From: Hymenobacter amundsenii
Lineage (GTDB): Bacteria > Bacteroidota > Bacteroidia > Cytophagales > Hymenobacteraceae
DNA length: 64,000 nt
NCBI RefSeq assembly: GCF_002204745.1
Contig: NZ_NIRR01000013.1
Span: 1-64,000 of the forward strand
Reading direction: 5' to 3'
Below are positions 50,251 to 60,039 of the stretch, piece after piece. Both the position numbers and the translations under genes were made by a program. Each line of letters opens with the position of its first letter. Position 1 is the stretch's first letter. The notes beneath the pieces were generated by a model, which saw only the letters and a program-made list of their open reading frames with translations, was not told the DNA's origin and searched no databases.

Positions 50251-51339
50251 TTACTTTTCCATTTCCCGGGCCTGCAAACGGCCCTGGGATACGGCCATCC
50301 AGTTGGCCATGTGGTAGAGCAGACGCGCCCCCACGATGGCGTTCCAGTCGGTGTCGCCGGGAGCTACTTCGTTGAGGTCGCAGCCGATAATGGTGCGACC
50401 CGAGCGTACCACCTGCCGCAGCAGGTAGAGCGCCTGCTCGAACTCCAGACCGCCGGGCACGGGCGTACCGGTACCGGGGCAGAGCTTGGGGTCGAGGCCA
50501 TCGATATCAAAGCTCAGGTACACTTTCGGCGGCAGCTGGGCAATAATTTTCTGGCACTGCTTCTTCCACGACTTCCCGCCCAGCATCCCGGCCTGCAAAA
50601 AACGGTCGGCGAACAGCGCCACCCGGCCGTTGCTCTGGTCGATGTAGTCGGCCTCCTGCTGGCAATAGTCGCGGATGCCCACCTGCACCAGCTTCTTCAC
50701 CTGGGGCAGTTGCAGGGCGTTGTACATGATGGACGCGTGCGAGAACTCAAAGCCCTCGTAGGCGGGGCGCAGGTCGCAGTGGGCATCAATCTGCAGAATC
50801 CCGAACTCTTCGTGGCGCTCGGCCAGCGCGTGCAGGTACCCGAGCGGGGTGCTATGGTCGCCGCCGAGCACGACCACGCCTTTGCCGGAATCGAGCAGGG
50901 CACCGGTTTTGGCCTTAAGCCACTCCAGCAACGCCCGTCCCCGCTGGTTGATGCGGGCGGGCACGCTGCTATGCTCACCGCGCCCGCTTTCGGGCTGGCC
51001 ATCTTCCAGCCAGCCAATGTAGCCTTCTGCTAAAGGCCGCAGTTCGTGGCTTTCGGCCGCAATGGCAGCATCGGGCTCTTCCATGGCTAGGCCGAGGCGC
51101 CAGGCCTGGGGCAAATCGGCATCGTAGAGGTCAACCTGCAACGAGGCTGCGCGCATGGCTTCGGGCCCTTGGGCCGTACCGGCGCGGTACGAAACGGTAA
51201 CTTCCCAGGGCACGGGCACCACCACTACCTGGGCCTCCTCGGGCGTGAAGGGCAGGCCGAACAGGCCACCGGCGGCGTCGCCGAGAGCGTTAGGGTCGAA
51301 GCTGGCTATTTTTTGGTCAAGCGAAGCGGAATCAGCCAT
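50251..51339 (-). CDS. Agmatinase/arginase-family ureohydrolase
   Basis: 362 residues. The binuclear manganese site is intact: GGDHS (His), IDAHCDLR (Asp, His, Asp), and SFDIDGLDP (Asp, Asp). A long N-terminal part precedes it, about 110 residues, more than in E. coli agmatinase; this is the form usually called agmatinase or formimidoylglutamase in Bacteroidota. It should hydrolyse a guanidino compound to urea and an amine; the substrate is uncertain. No arginine or histidine catabolism genes are next to it. Confidence 0.9.
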   Translation of the reverse strand: MADSASLDQKIASFDPNALGDAAGGLFGLPFTPEEAQVVVVPVPWEVTVSYRAGTAQGPEAMRAASLQVDLYDADLPQAWRLGLAMEEPDAAIAAESHELRPLAEGYIGWLEDGQPESGRGEHSSVPARINQRGRALLEWLKAKTGALLDSGKGVVVLGGDHSTPLGYLHALAERHEEFGILQIDAHCDLRPAYEGFEFSHASIMYNALQLPQVKKLVQVGIRDYCQQEADYIDQSNGRVALFADRFLQAGMLGGKSWKKQCQKIIAQLPPKVYLSFDIDGLDPKLCPGTGTPVPGGLEFEQALYLLRQVVRSGRTIIGCDLNEVAPGDTDWNAIVGARLLYHMANWMAVSQGRLQAREMEK

Positions 51340-51425
51340 AAGAAAAACGGTTAGCGGTCAGAAAAAATGAATGCGGCCCCCGCAGCGGGAGCTTATTTTC
51401 GAAGCAAAGAAAGAGGCGGCGGGTT

Positions 51426-52064
51426 CTACGAACTCAACTGCTGGCCGCCCATGAAATCGTAGGTGCGAATAATGTTGATGATTTTCTCGAAGGTGTCGCG
51501 GTCGAAGAAAATCATCAGTGGCAGCTCTACCGAATTTTCCTTGTCGGAGAACTGGGTGATAACCGAGAAGATGAGCGGCTGCACCATCGGGCGGTCGAGG
51601 AGCAGGCTCCGAAGCGCGTCGGCCATATCGTCGCTAGGATGAACGGGCGGAGCTCCGTAGATGCGGGCCTTGAGAATGTTGGCCAGTTGCGTGACGAGCG
51701 CCCCGGTGATAATATTGCTGATTTCGAGGAGCAGCGACTCCTGCATCTCGTCGATGTCAGTGGAGTCAGACGTTTTCATGCGCAGGCACACGCGCGAGAG
51801 GCGCTGCACGTGCTGGCCGGAAAAGAACATGAGCGTCGTGCCGTTGAAGTCGCCCCGGATATCGGACTGGATAACCACGTGTCCCTTTTGCAGGTCGCTT
51901 ACTTTTTCGAGCACGCTCTGGCCCGACACAATGTCGAGGTTGGGCACTTCGAGCAGTACCTTCTCCTGGGCTACCACCGCAAACGAGTCGGCGGCGCGGG
52001 CCAGGCCGATGTTCAGGATTTCGCGGATAATGTCGCGCTCCAGTTCCGTCATGTGCAATTCCAT
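51426..52064 (-). CDS. cheC: CheC-family CheY phosphatase-like protein
   Basis: 212 residues from ATG 52064 (MELHMTELERDIIREIL). Two CheC signatures: IREILNIGLARAADSF and LLLEISNIITGALVTQ, each with the catalytic E-x-x-N pair that positions water to hydrolyse phospho-CheY. CheC family length and fold fit. Last gene of the chemosensory operon, 59 bp after cheA. It likely adjusts CheY-P in this pathway, as no CheZ is present. Confidence 0.8.
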   Translation of the reverse strand: MELHMTELERDIIREILNIGLARAADSFAVVAQEKVLLEVPNLDIVSGQSVLEKVSDLQKGHVVIQSDIRGDFNGTTLMFFSGQHVQRLSRVCLRMKTSDSTDIDEMQESLLLEISNIITGALVTQLANILKARIYGAPPVHPSDDMADALRSLLLDRPMVQPLIFSVITQFSDKENSVELPLMIFFDRDTFEKIINIIRTYDFMGGQQLSS

Positions 52065-52123
52065 AGAAGTCGGTTCAAAAGGCCGGTAGCTAAAGCCAAG
52101 GGCCGGGGTCTGCAATACGAGAG

Positions 52124-53758
52124 TTACGGTCGTTTAGCTAAAAACAAACGGGTCAGGGCGGGCACATCGAGTACCAGGCACACCTGCCCGCTGCCGAGCA
52201 GCGTTACGCCGCCAAACAAATCGATGGTGTCGAGCGGCTTACTCATGGGCTTCACCACGATGTCCTGCTGGCGCAGAAAACGGTCGACGATGAGGCCCAG
52301 GCGCCGGTTGTTGTAGTTGACGATGATGATATCCTGCCGGCCCTGCAGGTCGGCTTTGCTGGCCGGCGGCAGCGGGCCGTCGCCGTTGTGCAGCAACCGT
52401 CGCAGGTCCACCACCGGCACGTTTTCGCCCTGCAGGCGGGTGATGAGCAACCCGCCCACCACGTTAAAGCTGTCGGGCAGCAACGATACCACCGAGTCGG
52501 TGTGCATGAGCGGTATGGCGTAGTTGCGGTTTTCCAGCTCAAACAGCAGCGCGCCCTTCACGGCGATGGAAGTCGGCAGCACCAGCGTAAACGTGGTGCC
52601 CTCGCCCATCACCGAATCAACCCGCAACTGCCCACCGAGCGAGTCGATAGCCAGTTTCACCACGTCGAGGCCCACGCCCCGGCCCGATATTTCGGTGACC
52701 TCCTTGGCCATGGAGAAGCCGGGCTCAAAGAGGAAGGAGCGCACGGCCTCATCGGACAGGTGAGCCGCGGCGGCCTTACTCACCAAGCCACGCTCCACGG
52801 CCTTACGGCGCACACTTTCCACGTTGATACCCCGGCCGTCGTCGCGCACCTGCACCAGCACGTCGTCGCGCTCGGCCTGGGCCGAGAGCGTGAGGTGGCC
52901 CTGGCCCGGTTTGCCGGCGGCCTCCCGCTCGGCGGCCGTTTCGAGGCCGTGGCCAATGGCATTGCGCACCAGGTGCAGCAAGGCATCGGTAATAATCTGG
53001 AGGATGTTGCGGTCGATCTGAATGTCCTCGCCCACCAGCGTCAGCTCCACATCTTTGCCTTCGGCCGCGGCCACGTCGCGCACCACCCGCGGAAACTTGC
53101 TGAACAACGAACCCACGCCCACCAGCCGGGCATCCATCACGCTGTACTGCAGCTCGTCGGCGATGCGGGAAAAATGGGCAGCGGCCGTCGTGAGAGCCGG
53201 GTGATTGATTTCGCGGCTCAGGGTTTGAATCCGGTCCCGGTCGATGATGAGTTCCCCCACCAGGTTCATCAGGTGGTCGAGCTTGCGCACCTGAATGTAG
53301 ACCAAGTCGGAGAGTTCGAGCTTGCGGCTTACGTCCTCCTCATCATCCGCCTCCTCCTCTTCGAGGTTGGGCTCCTCGCCTTTGGCCAACCGGTCGAGGT
53401 TGTCGAGCAGGCGTTCCACGTCGGGCATGGGTTCATTCTCGCCCACAGCCCGAATCATCTCGCCAATACTATCGATGCCCCCGAACAGCACGGGCACCAG
53501 ACTGCCGCCGAAAGCCCGATTTTCGTCCCGGATCAGGCCGAAGATGGTTTCCATCTGATGGGCCACTTCGCCAATACTGGTGTAGCCCATGGCCCGGGCA
53601 TTGGACTTAAGGTTGTGCATGAGCCGGAACAGCTCGCGTAGTGCGGGCTCGTTGGTCGGCTCGCGCTCCAACTCGCTGATATGGCGGCTCATGGCGTCGT
53701 AGTATTCGAGCGCCTCGGCCATGAAAATCTCCCGGTATTCCTGCTCGCGTCCGCTCAT
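52124..53758 (-). CDS. cheA: Chemotaxis histidine kinase CheA
   Basis: 544 residues, shorter than E. coli CheA since P2 (CheY/CheB binding) is missing. Order: P1/HPt with His48 in RLMHNLKSNARAMG; an acidic linker (LDRLAKGEEPNLEEEEADDEED); dimerisation P3; the P4 ATPase with N-box HLVRNAIGHGLE, G1 DDGRGINVE, G2 and the F-box; and the CheW-like P5 (TSIAVKGALLFELENRNYAIP). All catalytic boxes look intact. Its start overlaps the cheB stop by four bases (ATGA), so the two are coupled. Confidence 0.93.
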   Translation of the reverse strand: MSGREQEYREIFMAEALEYYDAMSRHISELEREPTNEPALRELFRLMHNLKSNARAMGYTSIGEVAHQMETIFGLIRDENRAFGGSLVPVLFGGIDSIGEMIRAVGENEPMPDVERLLDNLDRLAKGEEPNLEEEEADDEEDVSRKLELSDLVYIQVRKLDHLMNLVGELIIDRDRIQTLSREINHPALTTAAAHFSRIADELQYSVMDARLVGVGSLFSKFPRVVRDVAAAEGKDVELTLVGEDIQIDRNILQIITDALLHLVRNAIGHGLETAAEREAAGKPGQGHLTLSAQAERDDVLVQVRDDGRGINVESVRRKAVERGLVSKAAAAHLSDEAVRSFLFEPGFSMAKEVTEISGRGVGLDVVKLAIDSLGGQLRVDSVMGEGTTFTLVLPTSIAVKGALLFELENRNYAIPLMHTDSVVSLLPDSFNVVGGLLITRLQGENVPVVDLRRLLHNGDGPLPPASKADLQGRQDIIIVNYNNRRLGLIVDRFLRQQDIVVKPMSKPLDTIDLFGGVTLLGSGQVCLVLDVPALTRLFLAKRP

Positions 53759-54849
53759 TGGGCCAAACTAGTTGAGGAGGAAGAGGAAGAAACTCGCCGC
53801 CGGCCAACCGGAGCCGTCGGTTGCATAGTGTGGCGCACCAGATAGGCCGCCATCCCGGAAAGCGGCAGTACGGCGCTGGCCAGGCCGGCGTCAATTACCG
53901 ATTTCGGCATACTGAACACGGTAGCCGTGGCCGCGTCTTGGGCCACTACTACCCCACCCTGCTGGCGAATAGCCCGGGCTCCGGCTGTGCCGTCGTGGCC
54001 CAGGCCCGTTAGTATCAGCCCTACTACCTGGCACCCCGCCAAAGCTGCCACCGAGCGCATCAGCACATCCACCGAAGGCACGTCGGGGGCATTTTCGGCC
54101 ACGAAATTGGTTTGCCAGCCTAGCCAAGGACCAGGAACCGCCCGAACAACCAAGTGGTGGCCGCCGGGTGCTACCAGTACCTGGCCAGCCCGGAGCGGGC
54201 TGCCGCTGGCCGCCGCCACTACCGGCAGCCGGCTGACCCGGGCCAGCCGATCGACCAGCACGCTGGTGAAGTGCACGGGTAGGTGTACGGCTACCAGCAC
54301 CGCCCACGGGAAGTTGGCCGGCAGGCCCCGCAGAATTTCCTCCACGGCCGGACCGCCACCCGTAGAGCCGCCAATTACGACTACGCCGCGCGGGGGCAAC
54401 GGGGCCGCTGGTTGCCGCGGGGGCACCGCCAAGGTACCCAGCGGCGGAGTGAGCATAGCAGCGGGTAAACGGGCCGCCAGGAGCTTGCGCCCAGCCTGGC
54501 GGCTCCATTCGAGCAGTTCGGGTTCGGCCGTGGGGGCCGGCAGCAGGTAGTCGTAGACGCCCAAACGCGCCGCTTCTCGCAATAAGGTGCGTGGAGGCGG
54601 GGCCACACAGTAGAGCAGCACCGGCACCGGATGCTGGCGTTGCAGGTGGCCGAGACCAGATAGCTGCAACTCGCTTACCACTACCACGTTGGGCCGCAGT
54701 CGCTGCGTTAGGGCAGGTAAATCCCGCGCCCCTGCAACCCCCACTACTTCCAGGGCCACGCCCAGGCGCGGCAGATGCCCGAGCACGCTTTGCAGGGCCG
54801 TTGGCAGGCCACTAAGCAACACGGAAAAGACGGAGGCAGGAAACAACAC
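53755..54849 (-). CDS. cheB: CheB-type methylesterase with degenerate receiver
   Basis: 364 residues from GTG 54849. The C-terminal methylesterase domain is complete: Ser162 (IGGSTGGG), His189 (VAVHLPVHF) and Asp286 (LGHDGTAG). The N-terminal receiver-like domain has lost the phospho-acceptor Asp: the strand NVVVVSELQLSG has Ser59 where Asp belongs. So it cannot be activated by phosphotransfer in the usual way. It should demethylate or deamidate receptor glutamates, yet the cluster has no CheR. Confidence 0.85.
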   Translation of the reverse strand: MLFPASVFSVLLSGLPTALQSVLGHLPRLGVALEVVGVAGARDLPALTQRLRPNVVVVSELQLSGLGHLQRQHPVPVLLYCVAPPPRTLLREAARLGVYDYLLPAPTAEPELLEWSRQAGRKLLAARLPAAMLTPPLGTLAVPPRQPAAPLPPRGVVVIGGSTGGGPAVEEILRGLPANFPWAVLVAVHLPVHFTSVLVDRLARVSRLPVVAAASGSPLRAGQVLVAPGGHHLVVRAVPGPWLGWQTNFVAENAPDVPSVDVLMRSVAALAGCQVVGLILTGLGHDGTAGARAIRQQGGVVVAQDAATATVFSMPKSVIDAGLASAVLPLSGMAAYLVRHTMQPTAPVGRRRVSSSSSSTSLAQ

Positions 54850-54933
54850 AGATAAAGGGAAGCGCGAAGAAGTTCGTCCGACGGGTATCGTCGGGCAAAA
54901 GGGCTGGCAGGATCGACTGGACGTTGGTGAGGC

Positions 54934-55296
54934 TTACTGTAGGGCGCTGCCTACAATTTCGAGCACCTTCTCTTCCGAGAAAGGCTTCACGATGTAAGCT
55001 GAAGCACCGCTTTCCAGCGCTTCGTTCACGATTACCTCCTGGCCCACGGCCGAGCACATCACCACCTTCACATCGGGCTGCTCCTGGCGGATACCGCGCA
55101 GTACGTCGAGGCCCGTATTGTCGGGCAGTATCACGTCGAGCGTAATCAGGTCGGGCTTGGTAGCGGCGGCCATTTCGAGGGCCTGCTGGCCGTTTGCGGC
55201 TTCGCCCACTACCTCGTAGCCGGCATCGGTAAGCATGTTCTTAAGCATCGTACGCATGTAAAAAGAGTCGTCGACGATGAGGATGCGGTTTTTCAT
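54934..55296 (-). CDS. cheY: CheY-like single-domain response regulator
   Basis: 120 residues from ATG 55296 (MKNRILIVDDSFYMRTML). All switch residues present: Asp9 and Asp10 (metal), Asp54 (phospho-acceptor), Ser82 and Lys104 (IVKPF). No output domain. It takes phosphate from CheA and should act on a motor or another target; no flagellar gene is in the window. Lies between cheW and cheB, 84 bp before cheB. Confidence 0.93.
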   Translation of the reverse strand: MKNRILIVDDSFYMRTMLKNMLTDAGYEVVGEAANGQQALEMAAATKPDLITLDVILPDNTGLDVLRGIRQEQPDVKVVMCSAVGQEVIVNEALESGASAYIVKPFSEEKVLEIVGSALQ

Positions 55297-55348
55297 GGAG
55301 AAGGAAAAAGTCAGAATAAAGAGGGAAAGCGCCGGGCCGACGGTCGGC

Positions 55349-55876
55349 TCAGCCCGTTGTACGGCCCAGCTCCGGCGAGGATGCTTCTGCAGGCTGAAGC
55401 TGCATAATTTCAGCAGGCGTGAGCAGCTTGAGCATGTCGAGGACCACGATAATGCGGGGGCCGATTTTGGCGATGCCCTCAATGTACTTATCGTGGATGT
55501 TGGCTTCCTGAATGAATTCGGGGGTCTGCTCGATAACCGACTGGGCCACCGATAGCGGCTGGGGCACCTCCCGCACCATGATGCCGATAGTGTAGTCCTT
55601 GGCTTCGAGCGCCATGGTGTAGGTCACGGCCGGCATGGGCTGGTCGGGGCTCCGCAGCTGGAACCGCTCCTCTAAGTCGATGACGGCGATAATGTCGCCC
55701 CGCAGGTTGGCAATACCCTTCACGAAGGCCGGTGTTTTGGGCATCCGCGCAATGTCGGGCGTGATAGTCACTTCCTTCACCTGCTCGATGCGGATGCCGT
55801 ACTCCTCTTCCCCCAACCGAAAAACGATGAGTTGAATAATAGGGTCGGGTTTGGCAGTTTTATCGGCGTCAGCCAT
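55349..55876 (-). CDS. cheW: CheW coupling protein
   Basis: 175 residues from ATG 55876 (MADADKTAKPDP). Single CheW/SH3-like domain: IQLIVFRLGEEEYGIRIEQVKEV at the start, GIANLRGDIIAVIDLEERFQL in the middle, and the later strand MALEAKDYTIGIMVREV. It couples the receptor to CheA. About 59 bp downstream of the receptor gene on the same strand. Confidence 0.92.
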   Translation of the reverse strand: MADADKTAKPDPIIQLIVFRLGEEEYGIRIEQVKEVTITPDIARMPKTPAFVKGIANLRGDIIAVIDLEERFQLRSPDQPMPAVTYTMALEAKDYTIGIMVREVPQPLSVAQSVIEQTPEFIQEANIHDKYIEGIAKIGPRIIVVLDMLKLLTPAEIMQLQPAEASSPELGRTTG

Positions 55877-55937
55877 CAACAGGTAATGAGGAGTGGAAAA
55901 TCAGGAGTCCGGCCGGTGGCCGGTAGTGGCTGGCGGT

Positions 55938-58900
55938 CTAGCTTTTTGCCTTGCCCTTGCCCGATTTAGCTTTCGGCGGCTCCGGCGCGGCAGGGGCCTT
56001 ACGGGCCACTTTTTTACTACGAGCCTTGGGCTGCTCGGCCGCTACTTCGGGCGCCGGCTGAACGGCCGGCTTGGCCGCGGGCTTGCGGCGGGCCGAAGTT
56101 CGAACCGGCGTGGGAGCAGCCGGGGCCGGGGCGGCGGCTACCGGACGGGCCCGGCGAACGGACGGCGCGGGAGCCACCGGCGCGGGAGCCGGAGCCGGGC
56201 GGCGCGTCAGGCGGCGACGGATAGGCTCGGGTTCCGGCTCGGGCTCGGGTTCGAGGTCTTCCATGAGCTGGAAGGCCGAGAGGCCCAGTTGGAGGTCGTC
56301 GGCAATGTTGGTCAGGTTCTGGCTGCTAGTGGTTAGCTCCTGCATGCTGGTGGAGAGCTGCTTGGCCGTGCTGGCCACTTGCTGGGTGCCGGAAGCCGTC
56401 TGCTCGGCAATGGCCACCACTTCCTCCACGTACTTCACCACGTCGCCGATACTCGTTTTCTGAATCTCGGTGGCCGTGAGAATGTCGCGGCTGGTGCGCA
56501 GGGTTTCGCCGCTGCTGGTCGCAATGTTCTTAAAGGCCGAGCTGGCCTCGAAGGTGGCGTTCTTGCCCTTGAGCACCCGGCCTTCCATGGTACTGATGGC
56601 GGTGGCGGCGGAGGTGGTGTCCTTACGCACATCTTCTACCAGCGTGGCAATTTCGCTGGCCGATTTGCGGGAGCCTTCAGCCAGCTTGCGGATTTCTTCG
56701 GCTACTACCGCGAAACCCCGTCCGGCTTCCCCGGCCCGGGCGGCCTCAATGGCGGCGTTCAGGGCCAGCAGGTTGGTCTGGGAGGCAATGTCGGTAATCA
56801 CGCCCAGCGACTTGCTGATTTCGCCCGAACGGGTGCTCAGTACTTCGATGGTTTTGGAGGTCTGGGCAGCAGCGCTGCTGATTTCCTCCATGTTTTTCAC
56901 CACTTCGGCCACCGTTTTGAGGCCGAGCTGGGAGGTTTGCTCACCCAGGATGGCCGCCTTGATGCCCACATCGGCTTTGCCAGCGGTTTCCTTAGTGGCC
57001 TGCATGATTTCCTCAATCAGCTTGAAGGCCTGGTCGGTCTTTAGGGCCTGGTTCTGAGCCCCTTCGGCCATCTGCTGCATGGCCAGGGCCACGTCAACGG
57101 TTACCCGGCTCATCTCCTGTCCTTTGACGACCATCTCCTCCGACGACTCGCCCACGATCTGCGACGACTCGTTGATTTCGCCCAGCAACTCGTTGAGGTT
57201 GTCGACGGCGATATTCAGCGCGTCGGCCATGGCCCGGATGTCGCCGGTGGTTTCAATTTCCACCTGCTGCTGCAAGTCGCCTTCCGAAATGGCCCGCACT
57301 ACCCGGCTCACTTCGAGCACCGGCGAGGCAATAGATTCGATGAGTGCGTTGAGCGTGTCGACCAGCTCTTTCCAAGAGCCCGATACGTCGGTTACGGTCG
57401 CCCGCTCGGTGAGCTTGCCATCGACGCCGGCCACTTTGGCTACCCGGCTTACTTCCACGGCCAAACGGTTGAGGTCGTCCACCATCCGGTTGATGGTTTC
57501 GGCCAGCTCGGCCACCTCGCCCTTGGCTTCCAGCATCAGCTTCTGGGTCAAGTCGCCCTGCGATACGGCCGTTACTACTTTTACAATGCCCCGCACCTGG
57601 GTGGTGAGGTTGGCGGCCATCGTGTTCACGTTGTCAGTCAAATCTTTCCAGACCCCGCTCACGTTGGGCACGTTGGCCTGGCCGCCGAGCTTGCCCTCGG
57701 TGCCCACTTCCTGGGCCACCCGGGTTACTTCGCCGGCAAACACGTTGAGCGAGTCCACCATCTGGTTGATGTTGTCCTTGAGGTCGAGCAGCTCGCCCTT
57801 CACATCCACCGATACTTTCTGGCTCAAATCGCCCCGGGCTACGGCCGAGGTTACGTTGGCAATGTCGCGCACTTGGCTCGTGAGCGAGGAGGCCATGAAG
57901 TTCACGTTGTCGGTCAGGTCTTTCCAAGTGCCGCGCACGTTGGGTACCACGGCCTGGCCGCCGAGGCGACCTTCCGTGCCCACTTCGCGGGCTACCCGGG
58001 TTACTTCGTCGCCGAAGGTGTTGAGCGAGTCCACCATCTGGTTGAGGTTTTCCTTGAGCTGGAACAGCTCGCCCTTCACATCCACCGATACTTTCTGGCT
58101 CAAATCGCCCCGGGCTACGGCGGTGGCCACGTTGGCAATATCGCGCACCTGACTCGTCAGGTTGCTGGCCATCGTGTTCACGTTATCCGTGAGGTCTTTC
58201 CAGGTGCCCGACACGCTTGGCACGTTGGCCTGGCCGCCCAAGATTCCTTCGGTGCCCACTTCGCGGGCCACCCGGGTTACTTCGCCGGCAAAGATGTTGA
58301 GCGAGTCCACCATCTGGTTGAGGATGTCCTTGAGCTCCAGGATTTCGCCCTTCACGTCCACGGTCATCTTCTGGGTAAGGTCGCCTTTGGCTACAGCGGT
58401 GGCCACGTTGGCAATGTCGCGCACTTGGCTCGTCAGGTTGCTGGCCATCGTGTTCACGTTGTCGGTCAGCTCCTTCCAGGTGCCGCCCACGTTGGGCACG
58501 CTGGCTTGGCCGCCGAGCTTACCCTCTGTGCCTACCTCGCGGGCCACCCGGGTTACTTCGTCGCCGAAGATGTTGAGCGAGTCCACCATCTGGTTGAGGA
58601 TGTCCTTGAGCTCCAGGATTTCGCCCTTCACGTTCACGGTCATCTTCTGGCTCAAATCACCCCGGGCTACGGCCGTGGCCACGTTGGCAATGTCGCGCAC
58701 CTGAGAAGTCAGGTTGCTGGCCATGTTGTTCACGTTGTCCGTCAGGTCTTTCCAGATACCGGCCACGTTCGGAACGCTGGCCTGCCCGCCGAGTTTACCC
58801 TCAGTGCCCACTTCGAGGGCTACCCGGGTTACTTCGCCGGCAAACAGGTTGAGCGAGTCCACCATCTGATTCAGGTTCTGCTTCAAATCCAGCAGTTCGC

Positions 58901-59993
58901 CCTTCACGTTCACGGTCATCTTCTGGCTCAAGTCGCCCCGGGCTACGGCGGTGGCCACGTTGGCAATGTCGCGCACCTGACTCGTCAGGTTGCTGGCCAT
59001 GTTGTTCACGTTGTCGGTCAGGTCTTTCCAGGTGCCGCCGACGTTCGGAACCGACGCTTGGCCGCCGAGCTTGCCTTCGGTACCCACTTCCTGGGCCACC
59101 CGGGTTACTTCGCCGGCAAACAGGTTGAGCGAGTCCACCATCTGATTCAGGTTCTGCTTCAAATCCAGCAGCTCGCCTTTCACGTCCACGGTAATTTTCT
59201 GGCTGAGGTCGCCCCGGGCTACGGCCGTGGCCACGTTGGCAATATCGCGCACCTGACTCGTCAGGTTGCTGGCCATGTTGTTCACGTTGTCGGTCAGGTC
59301 TTTCCAGATACCGGCTACGTTGGGCACCGACGCCTGGCCGCCGAGCTTACCTTCGGTGCCCACTTCCTGGGCCACGCGGGTTACTTCGCCGGCAAACAGG
59401 TTGAGGTTGTCGATGGTCTTGTTGATGGTCTCGGCCATCACCTTGAAGTCGCCCGAAACCGGAATCTGGAACGTCTCGTCGAGGTTGCCCCGGCTGATGT
59501 TCTTGAGCACTTTGCCCACTTCGAGCACCGGCACGGCAATACTGTCGACGAGGCCGTTGATGTTATTGATCATGTCGCGCCAGAAGCCGGCGGCATTGTC
59601 GCCCGAGGCGCGGGCCTTGAGGTTACCTTCTACTCCGGCAACTTTGGAAATGCGCGACACCTCGCCGCCCACACCGCCAATCATCTCCACCATCGAGTTG
59701 TAAGCCTCCGCAATTTCGGCGAAGATGTCGTCGTTCTGCTTGGTCAGGCGCACACTCACGTCGCCCTTCTTGAAGGCATCGAGGGCATACAGCACCCGGT
59801 TGAGCTGGTCGTTGATATAGTCTGTTTCCGCCGTGGCGGTGCGGCTGCTTTCGGTACCCCGCTTGCGGGTATGGTCGCCGCTGGAGCGGCTCAGGCGGGA
59901 GGCACTGGCCAAACTCACCGCGGTGCCGTTGGCAGCTGAGGCAGTCGTTGGGGCGGCCGGGGAGGCAGATTTGGGCGTCTTTGCTGAAGCCAT
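55938..59993 (-). CDS. Soluble poly-HAMP methyl-accepting chemotaxis protein with basic tail
   Basis: 1351 residues from ATG 59993. No membrane helix and no periplasmic sensor domain, so it is cytoplasmic. Residues 1-60 are low complexity. From about 60 to 960 runs a chain of HAMP-like domains; between about 250 and 890 it is seven near-identical 92-residue units beginning [20 protein letters not shown], with the divergent partner segment [17 protein letters not shown], like the group III NIK kinases of fungi. Then a normal MCP signalling hairpin with tip [21 protein letters not shown]. The last 103 residues are Pro/Ala/Lys/Arg-rich and strongly basic. First gene of the operon. Confidence 0.92.
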   Translation of the reverse strand: MASAKTPKSASPAAPTTASAANGTAVSLASASRLSRSSGDHTRKRGTESSRTATAETDYINDQLNRVLYALDAFKKGDVSVRLTKQNDDIFAEIAEAYNSMVEMIGGVGGEVSRISKVAGVEGNLKARASGDNAAGFWRDMINNINGLVDSIAVPVLEVGKVLKNISRGNLDETFQIPVSGDFKVMAETINKTIDNLNLFAGEVTRVAQEVGTEGKLGGQASVPNVAGIWKDLTDNVNNMASNLTSQVRDIANVATAVARGDLSQKITVDVKGELLDLKQNLNQMVDSLNLFAGEVTRVAQEVGTEGKLGGQASVPNVGGTWKDLTDNVNNMASNLTSQVRDIANVATAVARGDLSQKMTVNVKGELLDLKQNLNQMVDSLNLFAGEVTRVALEVGTEGKLGGQASVPNVAGIWKDLTDNVNNMASNLTSQVRDIANVATAVARGDLSQKMTVNVKGEILELKDILNQMVDSLNIFGDEVTRVAREVGTEGKLGGQASVPNVGGTWKELTDNVNTMASNLTSQVRDIANVATAVAKGDLTQKMTVDVKGEILELKDILNQMVDSLNIFAGEVTRVAREVGTEGILGGQANVPSVSGTWKDLTDNVNTMASNLTSQVRDIANVATAVARGDLSQKVSVDVKGELFQLKENLNQMVDSLNTFGDEVTRVAREVGTEGRLGGQAVVPNVRGTWKDLTDNVNFMASSLTSQVRDIANVTSAVARGDLSQKVSVDVKGELLDLKDNINQMVDSLNVFAGEVTRVAQEVGTEGKLGGQANVPNVSGVWKDLTDNVNTMAANLTTQVRGIVKVVTAVSQGDLTQKLMLEAKGEVAELAETINRMVDDLNRLAVEVSRVAKVAGVDGKLTERATVTDVSGSWKELVDTLNALIESIASPVLEVSRVVRAISEGDLQQQVEIETTGDIRAMADALNIAVDNLNELLGEINESSQIVGESSEEMVVKGQEMSRVTVDVALAMQQMAEGAQNQALKTDQAFKLIEEIMQATKETAGKADVGIKAAILGEQTSQLGLKTVAEVVKNMEEISSAAAQTSKTIEVLSTRSGEISKSLGVITDIASQTNLLALNAAIEAARAGEAGRGFAVVAEEIRKLAEGSRKSASEIATLVEDVRKDTTSAATAISTMEGRVLKGKNATFEASSAFKNIATSSGETLRTSRDILTATEIQKTSIGDVVKYVEEVVAIAEQTASGTQQVASTAKQLSTSMQELTTSSQNLTNIADDLQLGLSAFQLMEDLEPEPEPEPEPIRRRLTRRPAPAPAPVAPAPSVRRARPVAAAPAPAAPTPVRTSARRKPAAKPAVQPAPEVAAEQPKARSKKVARKAPAAPEPPKAKSGKGKAKS
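57300..59500. repeat. Seven tandem 276-bp coding repeats (HAMP units)
   Basis: The start of each unit's conserved segment recurs at 57585, 57861, 58137, 58413, 58689, 58965 and 59241, exactly 276 bp (92 codons) apart. The units are nearly identical at the DNA level, so unequal recombination should change their number. Confidence 0.92.
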
Positions 59994-60009
59994 AGGGAAG
60001 AAGAGTAGC

Positions 60010-60039
60010 AAAACCTACGAGAGGCGGGTAGTGCGCAAA
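60010..60039 (-). promoter_or_regulatory. Possible promoter of the chemosensory operon
   Basis: On the minus strand, TTTG (60036-60039) and TAGGTTTT (60010-60017) are separated by 18 bp; the -7 box has one mismatch to TAnnTTTG. Transcription would start about 10 bp before the receptor ATG. Confidence 0.45.

Noticed and set aside
57300..59500. CRISPR-like regular repeat spacing in the receptor gene
   Set aside because: Repeat period is 276 bp, in frame and coding for HAMP units; no spacers, so not a CRISPR array.
57873..59939. Very long open frame (688 codons) on the plus strand opposite the receptor gene
   Set aside because: Antisense of the repetitive, GC-rich HAMP units; it repeats with the same 92-codon period and lacks any sensible protein signature, so it is a shadow.
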